Below are positions 49,701-58,670 of a stretch of DNA of 64,000 nucleotides, in pieces. This DNA is from Methylobacterium mesophilicum SR1.6/6 (GTDB taxonomy: Bacteria > Pseudomonadota > Alphaproteobacteria > Rhizobiales > Beijerinckiaceae). The stretch lies in the NCBI RefSeq assembly GCF_000364445.2, contig NZ_CP043538.1:79198-143197 (forward strand), given 5' to 3'. Below the pieces are notes generated by a model. That model had not been told where the DNA came from, made no database searches, and saw only the letters and a program-made list of their open reading frames with translations. The number at the start of each line of letters is the position of its first letter. Position 1 is the first letter of the stretch. The position numbers and the translations under genes were made by a program.

Positions 49701-52049
49701 CTACGGCTGATAAATCTGCGCGAGCGGCGCGCGCATTTCGGCCCGGAAACCGGTGGGCGGGTAGCGCAGGTCGACGTCGCCCGTCCCGACCAATCCGAGG
49801 CGGATCAGGCGCGAGCCGAAGCCGCGTCTGGCGGGTTCCTTCACGGGCGGCCCACCGCTCTCCTCCCAGTCGAGCACTAGGTCACCTTCATCGCTATCGC
49901 CGTCGATACGCCAGATCACCCCGACGCGACCCTCGTCGTTGGAGAGAGCCCCGTACTTCGTCGCGTTGGTCGCGAGTTCGTGCAGGAGAAGGGAGACAGA
50001 TAGGGTCGCGCGCGGCCCGAGCGAGACCTGCGGCCCAGAAACCTTGAGCCGTGTGGTTTGGGCGAAGGTGCGCAGAACCGCGCTGGCGACCGTGTCCAGG
50101 GGGGCCGCCGCCCATTCCTGCTGCAGCAGGACGTCGTGCGCCGCCGAGAGCGCGTGGATGCGCTGCTCGAACGCCTCGACTGGTTCTCGGTCGGGCACCG
50201 TCTTCAGGGTCTGGGTCGCGATGGAGAGGACCATGGCCAGCATGTTCTTCATGCGGTGGCTCAGTTCCTGGTTGAGCACTCTCTGCTGCTCCTCCGCCTC
50301 CAGGCGACCGATGGCGGCCCGGGTGCGGTCGGCGACGTTGCGCAGGAAAGCCTGCTCCTCAGCCGTCCAAGCGTGCGGTTCGGCCTTCAAGGCGAAGAAA
50401 AGGGTGACGAACTGCCCGTGCTCCATCAGCGGGATATTGGCGATGGACCGGACGCCGACGGCGGCCAGGGCGTCGCTGCCGCCGGCCGTGCGCGGATCGT
50501 CCGTCGCGTCGGCGATGAACACGGCCCGGCCCGCCTTGAGGTCGTCGACGTAAGACCCGTAGCTCCGGAAAGGGTACACGCCGTTCAGGCGATCGACGCC
50601 CTCCGCGACGTGGTCGTCGGCGATGGTGACGGTGTCGCGCACATGGTCGACATCGCCGTACCCCACATGGCTGAGCCCTAGCGTCCGCGCCAGGATGTCC
50701 GCCGCGACCGGAGCGACATCCGCCTTGGCGGTGACGTGGCGCAGCCGGTCGCCGAGTTCGATCAGGGCGTTGCGGCGTTCCTCGGCTTGCTTGCGCTCGG
50801 TGATGTCGATGAACATCACGGCGAGGCGCTGATCCGCCTCCTTATGGCCGTGTGCCTCGAAGGTGCGGTTCAGGGCGGGCACGGCGACCTCGAACGTCGC
50901 GGGCTCGCCGGTGTCGACCACGCCCGCGTAGATGTCGATCAGCCATTGCGGGATGGTCGGGATCACTTCGCGGATGGTTCTGCCCACGGTTTGGTTCGCC
51001 GGTAGGCTCGACTGGATCTCGAAGGCGGGATTGACCTCCAGGAAGCGCACATCGACCGCGTGACCCTCGTCGTCCCGCAGGATCTCGGCGGAGAAGAACC
51101 CCTCGTGCATGCTGGTGAACAGACTCCGCCAGCGGTCCTCGCTCGCCGTGGCGGCGCGCTCGGCATCCTTCTGGACCGTGATGTCCCGTGAGACCGAGAG
51201 CAGCTTCTCGGGGACGCCTTGCGCGTCGAGGATCGGCGTGACCTGGACATCCCACCAGCGCGGGTTACCGGCCATGGTGCTAGCCCCGCCCTGGAAGCGG
51301 CCGACGCCTCCTGCCTTGGCCGCCACGACGGCAGCCTTGGCGTCCGCGTTGCCCTGGCCCTGCCAGAAGTCCGGCCAGGGGCAGCCGCGGATGGCGTTGA
51401 AGTCGCCGACCTCCATCACGCGCTTGCCACCCTCGCTCATGAACGTGAGGCGCGTATCCAGGTCGAGGACCTTGATGCAGTCGGCGGACGAGGCAAGCAC
51501 GCTGCGCATGAACGCGGCCTCCTCACGCCTCTCCCTGAGGGCGCGCCGCAGTTCGAGCTGCGTCATCACCTGATGCGCGAGGACGCGCAGGGTCTGCTGC
51601 TGGACGGTGGTGAGATCGCGCGGCTCATAGTCGAGCACGCAGACGGTCCCGATGGCATGGCCGTCGGCGGTCTTCAGCAAGGCCCCCGCGTAGAACTTCA
51701 GATGGGGGTCGCCGGTGACCAGCGGGTTGCAATCGAAGCGCGGGTCGCGGGTAGCGTCGGGGACGAGGAGGAACTCGTCTTCCAGTATGGCGGCGGCACA
51801 AAAGGAGCTGTCGAGCGGAGTCTCCCGCACGCCGAGGCCGACCTCGGCCTTGAAGAACTGGCGGCCCTCGTCGATCAGGTTGACGACCGCGATGGGCGTG
51901 CCGCAGACCGCTGAGGCAAGCGCGGCGATCTCGTCGAATGCCGGTTCGCGCGGCGTATCGACGATCCGGTAGCCGTGGAGGGCCGCCAAGCGGGGATCCT
52001 CGGCGGCGAGGCCCGCGACGGCCACAGGCGACTTTGCTGGTTCAACCAT
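49701..52049 (-). CDS. Multi-sensor HWE histidine kinase (GAF-PAS-PAS-GAF)
   Basis: This 782-residue kinase begins with an N-terminal GAF (residues ~25-165: GYRIVDTPREPAFDEIAALA, FFKAEVGLGVRETPLDSSFC). Two PAS regions follow (~185-305 and ~315-435: RFLEVNPAFEIQSSLPANQT), then a second GAF (~445-590). The HWE core has His near 596 (ELSHRMKNMLAMV), HELATNATKYGALSNDEGRV near 689 and DWEESGGPP. It shares its kinase core, last GAF and downstream regulator with the 46-49 kb cassette, so the cassettes arose by duplication. The sensor halves have diverged. Confidence 0.93.
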   Translation of the reverse strand: MVEPAKSPVAVAGLAAEDPRLAALHGYRIVDTPREPAFDEIAALASAVCGTPIAVVNLIDEGRQFFKAEVGLGVRETPLDSSFCAAAILEDEFLLVPDATRDPRFDCNPLVTGDPHLKFYAGALLKTADGHAIGTVCVLDYEPRDLTTVQQQTLRVLAHQVMTQLELRRALRERREEAAFMRSVLASSADCIKVLDLDTRLTFMSEGGKRVMEVGDFNAIRGCPWPDFWQGQGNADAKAAVVAAKAGGVGRFQGGASTMAGNPRWWDVQVTPILDAQGVPEKLLSVSRDITVQKDAERAATASEDRWRSLFTSMHEGFFSAEILRDDEGHAVDVRFLEVNPAFEIQSSLPANQTVGRTIREVIPTIPQWLIDIYAGVVDTGEPATFEVAVPALNRTFEAHGHKEADQRLAVMFIDITERKQAEERRNALIELGDRLRHVTAKADVAPVAADILARTLGLSHVGYGDVDHVRDTVTIADDHVAEGVDRLNGVYPFRSYGSYVDDLKAGRAVFIADATDDPRTAGGSDALAAVGVRSIANIPLMEHGQFVTLFFALKAEPHAWTAEEQAFLRNVADRTRAAIGRLEAEEQQRVLNQELSHRMKNMLAMVLSIATQTLKTVPDREPVEAFEQRIHALSAAHDVLLQQEWAAAPLDTVASAVLRTFAQTTRLKVSGPQVSLGPRATLSVSLLLHELATNATKYGALSNDEGRVGVIWRIDGDSDEGDLVLDWEESGGPPVKEPARRGFGSRLIRLGLVGTGDVDLRYPPTGFRAEMRAPLAQIYQP

Positions 52050-52294
52050 GGACGAGGTCGCTGCCGATCCGCTTGCCTGCGCTCACTGCCAACCTGTGTG
52101 GCGGGGAGAATTGCGCGTCTGAGAAGGGCGAGGTTTTCTGGGGGGTATGGAGGGACATCGGCGACAAGCGGTGTCAGGTGCCAAGCCCTTATCACATGAG
52201 GTTCGATTGGGCATGAGACGTATGGGCGAGGTATGTGCGGCCCGTGCCCCTGTACTAGCGGTTTGGCTTAGCGGACCGAGGTCCAAAGACGCGC

Positions 52295-53059
52295 CTAGCT
52301 TAGCTTTGGCTGACCGTTCGAGGCCGAGACGCCGCCATCCACCGGCAGATTCACGCCGGTGACGAAGCGCGCATCCTCGCTGGCAAGAAAGGCGATGACC
52401 CCGCTGATATCGTTAGGCTGGGCGCCGCGACCCATCGGGATGCGCTCGTTGAACTTGGCCACGAGCTCGGGTTGGTCCTGCATGCCGGCGGTGAACGGCG
52501 TGTAGACCAGCGTCGGGTTGACCGCGTTCACCCGGACGCCCTGGGCCGCCTCGTCCATGGCCACCGCGCGGGTGAAATTCGTCACCGCACCCTTGGCTGC
52601 GCAGTAGAAGCTGTGGTTCCAGTCGCCGCCGAGCCCGGACACGGACGAGACGTTGACGATGCACCCGCGGCTCTCACGCAGGTGCGGCAGGGCGAACCGC
52701 GTCATGTAGAAGACGCCGTACAGGTCAGTCTCGATGATCGTCGAGAAGTCGGCGATGTCGCCTTCGTCGACCCGACCGAGGTGGTCCTTTCCGGCGTTGT
52801 TGACGAGGACGTCGAGGCGGCCGAAGCGCTCGATTGCGGCCGCGACGACCTCCCGGCAGCGGTCGGCGTTCGAAAGGTCGGCGACCCGGGCGAGCGTCCT
52901 GTCCGCCGCGATCTCGGCGGCGACCCGGTCAAGGCCTTCACCGTTCATGTCGGCCAGGACGAGGCTCGCCCCCTCCTCGCCGAAGCGGCGTGCGGCGGCC
53001 TCGCCGATGCCGGATGCGGCACCCGTGACCAGGACGACCTTGTTCGAGAAACGTGACAT
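52295..53059 (-). CDS. Short-chain dehydrogenase/reductase (glucose 1-dehydrogenase-like)
   Basis: This classical SDR has 254 residues. The motifs are VTGAASGIGEAAARRFGEEG, VLVNNAGKDHLG and NVSSVSGLGGDWNHSFYCAA with the catalytic Ser, Tyr and Lys. It ends FVTGVNLPVDGGVSASNGQ. The enzyme is cytoplasmic with an unknown substrate. It lies 58 bases downstream of the PfpI gene on the same strand and is probably in one operon with it. Confidence 0.93.
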   Translation of the reverse strand: MSRFSNKVVLVTGAASGIGEAAARRFGEEGASLVLADMNGEGLDRVAAEIAADRTLARVADLSNADRCREVVAAAIERFGRLDVLVNNAGKDHLGRVDEGDIADFSTIIETDLYGVFYMTRFALPHLRESRGCIVNVSSVSGLGGDWNHSFYCAAKGAVTNFTRAVAMDEAAQGVRVNAVNPTLVYTPFTAGMQDQPELVAKFNERIPMGRGAQPNDISGVIAFLASEDARFVTGVNLPVDGGVSASNGQPKLS

Positions 53060-53117
53060 CGCGATTCCTGAATTTGGACGCCGGGCAACCCGCCCGACGC
53101 CATGATGAAGGGCGGCC

Positions 53118-53687
53118 TCAGGCGCTGCGGGCCTGGTCCGGATGGCGCCCCTCGGCGAACTCCTCGACGATCTTGGCGCAGAAGGCCGGCAGATCCTTCG
53201 GGTTGCGGCTGGTGACGAGGCCCTTGTCGACCACTACCTCCGCGTCGACCCATTCCCCGCCCGCGTTGCGGATGTCGGTCTTCACGGTCGGGAACGACGT
53301 CAGCTTGCGCCCCTTCAGGACGTCGGCCTCAACCAGCGTCCAGGGTCCGTGGCAGATGACGCCAACCGGCTTGGCCTGCTGGAAGAATTCCCGGACGAAG
53401 CCGACCACGGCCTCGCTACCCCGGAGCTTGTCGGCCCCAACGCTGCCGCCGGGGATGACGAGCCCGTCGAAGGACGACGCGGACACAGCGTCGATGGTTT
53501 TGTCGACCGGGTATTTACCGGCGGGGTCGAGGTCGTTGTTGACCGTCTCGGCCTCGCCTGCCTCAAGCCCGACCACCGTGACCGTCGCGCCGGCCGCGAG
53601 CAGAGCGTCGCGGGGCTTGGTGAACTCCTGCTCCTCCGTCCCACGGGGGGCGATCAGGATGGCGATGGTCTTGCCCTGAAGGGTCAT
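53118..53687 (-). CDS. DJ-1/PfpI-family protein
   Basis: The 189-residue protein has the nucleophile elbow PVGVICHGPWTLVEADVLKG with C112 and H113, and the fold motif SFDGLVIPGGSVGADKLRGS. It matches the YhbO/PfpI subgroup of stress-induced glyoxalases/deglycases. Adjacent redox genes support a carbonyl or oxidative-stress role. Confidence 0.93.
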   Translation of the reverse strand: MTLQGKTIAILIAPRGTEEQEFTKPRDALLAAGATVTVVGLEAGEAETVNNDLDPAGKYPVDKTIDAVSASSFDGLVIPGGSVGADKLRGSEAVVGFVREFFQQAKPVGVICHGPWTLVEADVLKGRKLTSFPTVKTDIRNAGGEWVDAEVVVDKGLVTSRNPKDLPAFCAKIVEEFAEGRHPDQARSA

Positions 53688-53724
53688 GGTTGGCTCCTCT
53701 GTGCGCGAACGGGAAGGGGTTGGC

Positions 53725-54807
53725 TCAAGCCGGGATGCTCTCGCGCGAGGCGGTATTCTCGGCGGTCACGCCGTTCTCCCGGTGGCGGAAATCGCTCAGT
53801 GCCCGATAGACCTGAAGCCGCGCCCGCATCACCGAACCGAGCGGCTGGTGCGCCGCGAGGCTGTGCGCGGGGCGAAAGGTCATCACCTCGTCGAAGTAGC
53901 GAACCCGCTCGGGGGAATAGGCGTCCTGCCGGGGCAGGCGGATCATCGCCACCGTACGGTACGGGCTGATCGAGACCGGCCAGTCGACCGAGGCATCCTC
54001 GATGGGCTGGCGCTCGGCATCGGCCCAGAGCTGCGCCTTTAGATCGTAGACCACCGCGTTGTCGCGGAAGAAGGCCGCCGCCGCGTGGCGGAAACCGTCC
54101 TCGTCACCGTGCGGATCAAGGCGCCATTCGGCGAGGTCCCGTTGGGCAGACGAAGCCGGGACCGCCCCGAGCTTGGCGACGTAGTCGCCGAACCGCATCG
54201 GGGCCTGACTGAAGTAGCTATCGGCGAGCGGGTGGCTGTAGGGATGGCCAAGGAAATCGGCCATGGCGCTCTCGGTGCCGAAGGCGTGCAGCACTCGGTT
54301 GAGGTTGCGGGCCGTGGCCGCGACGGCGCTCTTCACGCCCTCCGGCAGGCCCGTCGATTTCCCGATGACCGTGCCGTCCCGCAGGAAGCCCGCTGCCGTG
54401 CCAGACGGGAAGGTCGTGCCGGTAGCGAGCACGAAGTCCTGAGTGTCGACGTCGTGCCCGGGGAGCTTCTCACCCAGCACTCCGAAGACCTTGATCGACA
54501 TGCCGCGGTGGGTCGACACCCGGTCGCCCAGGATCTCCCCGGGCCCCTGTGCGAAGCGCACCGCCACCCTGTGCGTACCCGGCCTAGCGAACAGGCCTTG
54601 CGCGAGTTCCGGGGGCAGGTTCTCCGGAATGACCAGCTCCCCGACGACACAGGCCGAGCTCTTGGCGTGGCTCGCGCGTACCGCGCGGTGCTCACGCTTC
54701 TCCACCACCTGCGACTGCTGGGTCATCCCCTGGATGATGCCGTCGATGGACTTCTGCTCGTCCGGGGCGGGCGTCTCGATGTCGGGTGCGTAGCGAAGGA
54801 ATGTCAT
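53725..54807 (-). CDS. Catalase-family protein (short, SrpA-like)
   Basis: The 360-residue heme-catalase-fold protein starts MTFLRYAPDIETPAPDEQKS. The distal His is probably H47 in AVRASHAKSSA. Further motifs are PELAQGLFARPGTHRVAVRF, STHRGMSIKVFGV and FRPAHSLAAHQPLG. RARLQVYRALSDFR carries the probable proximal heme Tyr. It is shorter than true catalases (about 480-500) and lacks their C-terminal part, as in catalase-related peroxidase-like proteins. It forms a divergent pair with the paralogue at 55052-56128. Confidence 0.9.
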   Translation of the reverse strand: MTFLRYAPDIETPAPDEQKSIDGIIQGMTQQSQVVEKREHRAVRASHAKSSACVVGELVIPENLPPELAQGLFARPGTHRVAVRFAQGPGEILGDRVSTHRGMSIKVFGVLGEKLPGHDVDTQDFVLATGTTFPSGTAAGFLRDGTVIGKSTGLPEGVKSAVAATARNLNRVLHAFGTESAMADFLGHPYSHPLADSYFSQAPMRFGDYVAKLGAVPASSAQRDLAEWRLDPHGDEDGFRHAAAAFFRDNAVVYDLKAQLWADAERQPIEDASVDWPVSISPYRTVAMIRLPRQDAYSPERVRYFDEVMTFRPAHSLAAHQPLGSVMRARLQVYRALSDFRHRENGVTAENTASRESIPA

Positions 54808-55051
54808 CGGCGTATCCTCGACGTGTCGTCCGCCTGCGGGGTGATTTCATGAAGGCTGGGATCGGGACGCGGGGTCCGCAGGCCGCCGGATCGCGGCCGC
54901 GCCGTAGCGGAGAGAAAGATAGCACCGCCGACAAGCCGCGCCGGCCCCCTGCCGTTCCCCACCTTAGTTCATGGGCGATTGAATGCCGCACAACCTGGAA
55001 CGTCGTCGGGTGAGCGGGTGTTCTGTCCTGGCCGCTAGCCGGAGACAGACC

Positions 55052-56128
55052 TTGCGATCACCGGTGCGATACACTCCCGACGTCGAGGCGGTGCTGCCGG
55101 ACGAAGGGCAAACCATCGAGCAGCTCAACCAGACCTTCGATAAGATCCTGACCAGGGTCGCGGAGCATTCGGGCCATGCCGTGCGCTCGGTCCATGCGAA
55201 GTCGCATGGCATCCTCGAAGGGGCTCTGACGGTCGATGCGGGCCTGCCCCCCGAGCTGGCCCAAGGCCTGTTCGCCACTCCCGGCCAGCATAAGGTCTAC
55301 ATGCGGTTGTCGACCAACGCCGGCGATATCCTTCCCGATGCGGTCTCCCTGCCCCGTGGCCTCGCCCTCAAGGTGCTGAACGTCGAGGGCGAGCGCCTGC
55401 CGGATGCGGAGGGGACGACCCAGAACTTCATCATGGTCAACGGCAAAGTGTTCCAGGCACCGAACGCCGAGAAGTTTCTGGGCAGCCTCAAGCTGCTGGC
55501 CGGCACCACGGACCGCGCCGAGGGGCTGAAGGTCGCCGCCTCCATGGTCCTGCGCGGCGTCAACAAGGCCCTGCACGCGGTGGGCATCGACAGCCCCACC
55601 ATCGGCTCTCTGGGCGGTGCGCCCAATGTCGATCCGCTCGGCGAGACCTACTACAGCCTGACCCCGTTCCGGTACGGCGATTACATCGCCAAGTTCTCGC
55701 TGGCCCCCGTAGCGCCAACTCTGACCGCCCTGACCGGCACCGAGATCGATGCCTCCGGTCGCCCGAACGCCATCCGCGAGACCGTACAGTCTGAGATGAT
55801 CGACATCGCCGGCGAGTGGGAATTTCGCGTGCAGCTCTGTCGCGACCTCGAGCGCCAGCCGGTCGAGGACCCGACGGTGGAGTGGAAAGAGGACGAGGCA
55901 CCGTTCCAGCGAGTCGGGATTGTCCGGGTTCAGCCGCAGGACAGTTGGGATCCTGCACGGGTCCAGGCAGTGGACGAGGAGATGCGGTTCAGCGTCTGGA
56001 CCGGCCTTGCAGCACACCAGCCTCTCGGTAACATCAACCGCGCCCGCAACGCCCCCTATCGGCATTCGGCCGAGTTCCGCGAGAGGTTCAACCGCTGCCC
56101 GATCCACGAGCCGGGTGCAGTCCGCTGA
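55052..56128 (+). CDS. Catalase-family protein (divergent paralogue)
   Basis: The start is taken as the TTG at 55052, with GGAG at good spacing. It gives 358 residues that align end to end with the 360-residue neighbour (RSPVRYTPDVEAVL versus TFLRYAPDIETPA); an ATG at 54983 would add 23 poorly conserved residues. The distal His is in VRSVHAKSHGI. LPPELAQGLFATPGQHKVYM follows, then TQNFIMVNG, and RARNAPYRHSAEFR carries the likely heme Tyr. Compared with its neighbour, the heme-pocket loop differs (TQNFIMVNG versus TQDFVLATG), so the two may have different substrates. Confidence 0.9.
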   Translation: MRSPVRYTPDVEAVLPDEGQTIEQLNQTFDKILTRVAEHSGHAVRSVHAKSHGILEGALTVDAGLPPELAQGLFATPGQHKVYMRLSTNAGDILPDAVSLPRGLALKVLNVEGERLPDAEGTTQNFIMVNGKVFQAPNAEKFLGSLKLLAGTTDRAEGLKVAASMVLRGVNKALHAVGIDSPTIGSLGGAPNVDPLGETYYSLTPFRYGDYIAKFSLAPVAPTLTALTGTEIDASGRPNAIRETVQSEMIDIAGEWEFRVQLCRDLERQPVEDPTVEWKEDEAPFQRVGIVRVQPQDSWDPARVQAVDEEMRFSVWTGLAAHQPLGNINRARNAPYRHSAEFRERFNRCPIHEPGAVR

Positions 56129-56149
56129 AGCGACATCCAAAATAGCACC

Positions 56150-56398
56150 TGTTGCGACGACACCGCCGTGTTCAAGACGACGGATCTCGGGCGGGCCCTG
56201 AGCCTGCCCAGGAGTCTCCGTGCAGGCACCGTCTGGGTGAACGCCTACCGTGTGGTCAGCTACCTCGCGCCCTCCGGCGGGTTCAATAATTCTGACATCG
56301 GCCGAGAGAACGGGCTCGCGGCGATCCATGAGTACCTTGAGACAAAGAGCGTCTTTATCAATCCGAAATTGTGCATCGCGGACTCATTCACTCTGTAA
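56150..56398 (+). pseudogene. C-terminal remnant of an aldehyde dehydrogenase
   Basis: The frame reads VFKTTDLGRALSLPRSLRAG, TVWVNAYRVVSYLAPSGGFN, then NSDIGRENGLAAIHEYLETK and SVFINPK. This is the conserved last ~60 residues of the ALDH superfamily (TVWVN, GRENG, EYLETKS). The catalytic and cofactor domains are missing upstream, where the catalase-like gene ends. It is a gene fragment left by a deletion or rearrangement. Confidence 0.85.
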
Positions 56399-56534
56399 TG
56401 AGGTAGCTAGGAATACGGCGCCCCGGTCCAAGCCGGACAATACTGTTGGACCGGGACGCTTAGACGCGACGACAAGACGGGAGCCCGGGTCAGCGCCCGG
56501 TGGCCCGCGACACGGATCACGAGGGAGGCCCCCG

Positions 56535-58508
56535 ATGGCGTTGAACCTGACGCAGAAGCTCGTCCAGTCCCACCTCGCTGAGGGCGACCTCACCCCGGGC
56601 GGCGAGATCGCTCTCAAGATCGACCAAACCCTCCTGCAGGACGTGCTCGGCGGTCTCGTCATGCTCGAGCTGGAGGCGATGGGCGTCGACCGCGTCAAGG
56701 TCGGTCTCGCGGCGCAGTACATCGATCACAACCTCGTCCAGAACGATCAGCTGAACGCCGACGAGCATATGTTCCTGCGCTCTGCCTGCCGGCGGTTTGG
56801 TGTCTGGTACTCGCGACCGGGCAACGGCATCAGCCACCCCGTCCACATGCAGAGCTTCGGCAAGCCCGGCCAGACGTTGGTCGGCTCCGACAGCCACACC
56901 CCCGCGGCCGGCTCGCTCGGTATGCTGGCCTTCGGAGCCGGCGGCGTCGAGGTGGCGCTCGCCATGGCGGGAGAGCCCCTGCAATTGCGCATGCCCCGGG
57001 TCTGGGGCGTGAAGATCACCGGCGCGCTGCCCGACTGGGTGAGCGCCAAGGACGTGATCCTGACGCTGCTTGGGCGCCATGGGGTAGAGGGCGGGTTCGG
57101 CCGGATCATCGAGTATTACGGGCCGGGCCTAGAGGGCCTGACCGCGATGGATCGGCACGTCATTGCCAACATGGGCGCCGAGATGGGGGCCACCACGAGC
57201 GTGTTCCCCTCCGACGCGTCGACCAAGACCTTCCTCGAAGGTGTCGGGCGCGGCGGCGACTGGACACCACTCGCAGCCGATGACGGTGCGATCTACGACG
57301 ATCACGACGAGGTCGACCTGTCGTCACTCGTGCCGATGATCGCCAAGCCGTCCAGCCCCAGCAACGTCGTGCCCGTCTCGGAGGTCGCCGGCACTGAGAT
57401 CTACCAAGCCTATATCGGTTCCTCGGCCAATCCGGGGTTTCGTGATTTCGCCGTGGCGGCCGCTATTGTGAAGGGCCGCACGGCCCACGACCGGGTGTCG
57501 TTCGACATCAATCCCTCGACCCGGGTCGTGCTGGAGACGCTGATCCGGGACGGCCAGCTCTCCGACCTGATTCACGCCGGCGCCCGGGTCCATCAGGCCG
57601 GCTGCAACGGCTGCATCGGCATGGGCCAGGCCCCGGCCTCGGGGCGCAACTCCCTGCGGACTGTGCCGCGCAACTTCCCCGGCCGCTCTGGCACCCGCGA
57701 GGACAGCGTGTTCCTGTGCTCCCCGGAGACGGCCGCGGCCTCGGCGCTCTCCGGCGTCATCACCGATCCGCGCACGCTCGACATGCCCTATCCGCGGATC
57801 GTGGCACCCGCGATGGCGCCGGGCAACACCACGATGCTGGTCGCCCCCCTGCCGGAGCCGGAGGCTCGAGCGGTCCGGCTGGAGAAGTCGGAGAACATCA
57901 CAACCTTGCCCGACCTCGGCAAGCTTGGCGCCGACATCCGCGTGCCGGTGATGCTCAAGACCGGCGACGACATCTCCACCGATGACATCATGCCGGCGGG
58001 CGCCCGGGTGATGCCCTACTGGTCGAACATCCCGAAGACCAGCGAATTCACCTTCGAGCCGATCGACGACACCTATCCGAAGCGGGCGAAGCAGGGTGGC
58101 CGGGAGCGTGCCGGCCACGCCATCGTCGGCGGTCTGAACTATGGCCAGGGCTCGAGCCGCGAGAACGCCGCGCTCGCCCCGCGCTACCTTGGGCTGGAGA
58201 CGGTGCTGGCCAAGAGCTTCGCCCGGATCCACTGGCAGAACCTCGTGAATTTCGGCGTCCTGCCGCTGACCTTCCAGGACCCGTCCGACTACGACCGGTT
58301 GGAACTCGGCGACACGGTGGAGATCGCCGGTGTCGCCGACGCACTGGCGGCGGGCCGGGAGATCACCGCGACGGTCCGCGGCGGCAAGGCGAAGATGCAG
58401 CTGCGGCACGATCTGTCGCCGCGGCAGATCGAGATCCTGCTCGCGGGCGGGGTGATCAACTGGCTGCGCGGGCGCATCCAGGCGGAGCCCACCCGCACCG
58501 TCGCCTGA
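56535..58508 (+). CDS. Putative aconitate hydratase family protein
   Basis: The 657-residue aconitase-superfamily hydro-lyase has GGGAGG before the ATG at 56535. The N-terminal domains include IDQTLLQDVLGGLVMLELEA, VGSDSHTPAAGSLGMLAFGA and HGVEGGFGRIIEYYGPGL. Cluster Cys residues are present in HQAGCNGCIGMGQAP (about 356 and 359). The third usual ligand, in the SCTN motif, is replaced by Ser in YIGSSANPGFRDF (about 295). The swivel domain is DDISTDDIMPAGARVMPYWS and NYGQGSSRENAALAPRYLGL. It resembles the putative-aconitase subgroup rather than AcnA or AcnB. The substrate may be a citrate-like or methylated tricarboxylate. Confidence 0.9.
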   Translation: MALNLTQKLVQSHLAEGDLTPGGEIALKIDQTLLQDVLGGLVMLELEAMGVDRVKVGLAAQYIDHNLVQNDQLNADEHMFLRSACRRFGVWYSRPGNGISHPVHMQSFGKPGQTLVGSDSHTPAAGSLGMLAFGAGGVEVALAMAGEPLQLRMPRVWGVKITGALPDWVSAKDVILTLLGRHGVEGGFGRIIEYYGPGLEGLTAMDRHVIANMGAEMGATTSVFPSDASTKTFLEGVGRGGDWTPLAADDGAIYDDHDEVDLSSLVPMIAKPSSPSNVVPVSEVAGTEIYQAYIGSSANPGFRDFAVAAAIVKGRTAHDRVSFDINPSTRVVLETLIRDGQLSDLIHAGARVHQAGCNGCIGMGQAPASGRNSLRTVPRNFPGRSGTREDSVFLCSPETAAASALSGVITDPRTLDMPYPRIVAPAMAPGNTTMLVAPLPEPEARAVRLEKSENITTLPDLGKLGADIRVPVMLKTGDDISTDDIMPAGARVMPYWSNIPKTSEFTFEPIDDTYPKRAKQGGRERAGHAIVGGLNYGQGSSRENAALAPRYLGLETVLAKSFARIHWQNLVNFGVLPLTFQDPSDYDRLELGDTVEIAGVADALAAGREITATVRGGKAKMQLRHDLSPRQIEILLAGGVINWLRGRIQAEPTRTVA

Positions 58509-58670
58509 GATTCGTCGATCAGGCCGGCGAGCAACACCCGTGAGGCGCGTGCCGCAGACATTGGCACCCGGCCGGGGTCAGGTTCCGCCCGGCCAGTCGC
58601 TCCAGAACCCGAGATCGAACAAGTCTATCGGTGACAGGCCTCACCGTTGCGGAAAGATAGAGGACTCAGA

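Noticed and set aside
53725..56128. Direct functional link between SrpA-like catalase proteins and the SrpI-like encapsulin
   Set aside because: Such genes are plasmid neighbours in a cyanobacterium, but here they are more than 40 kb apart with no shared signals.
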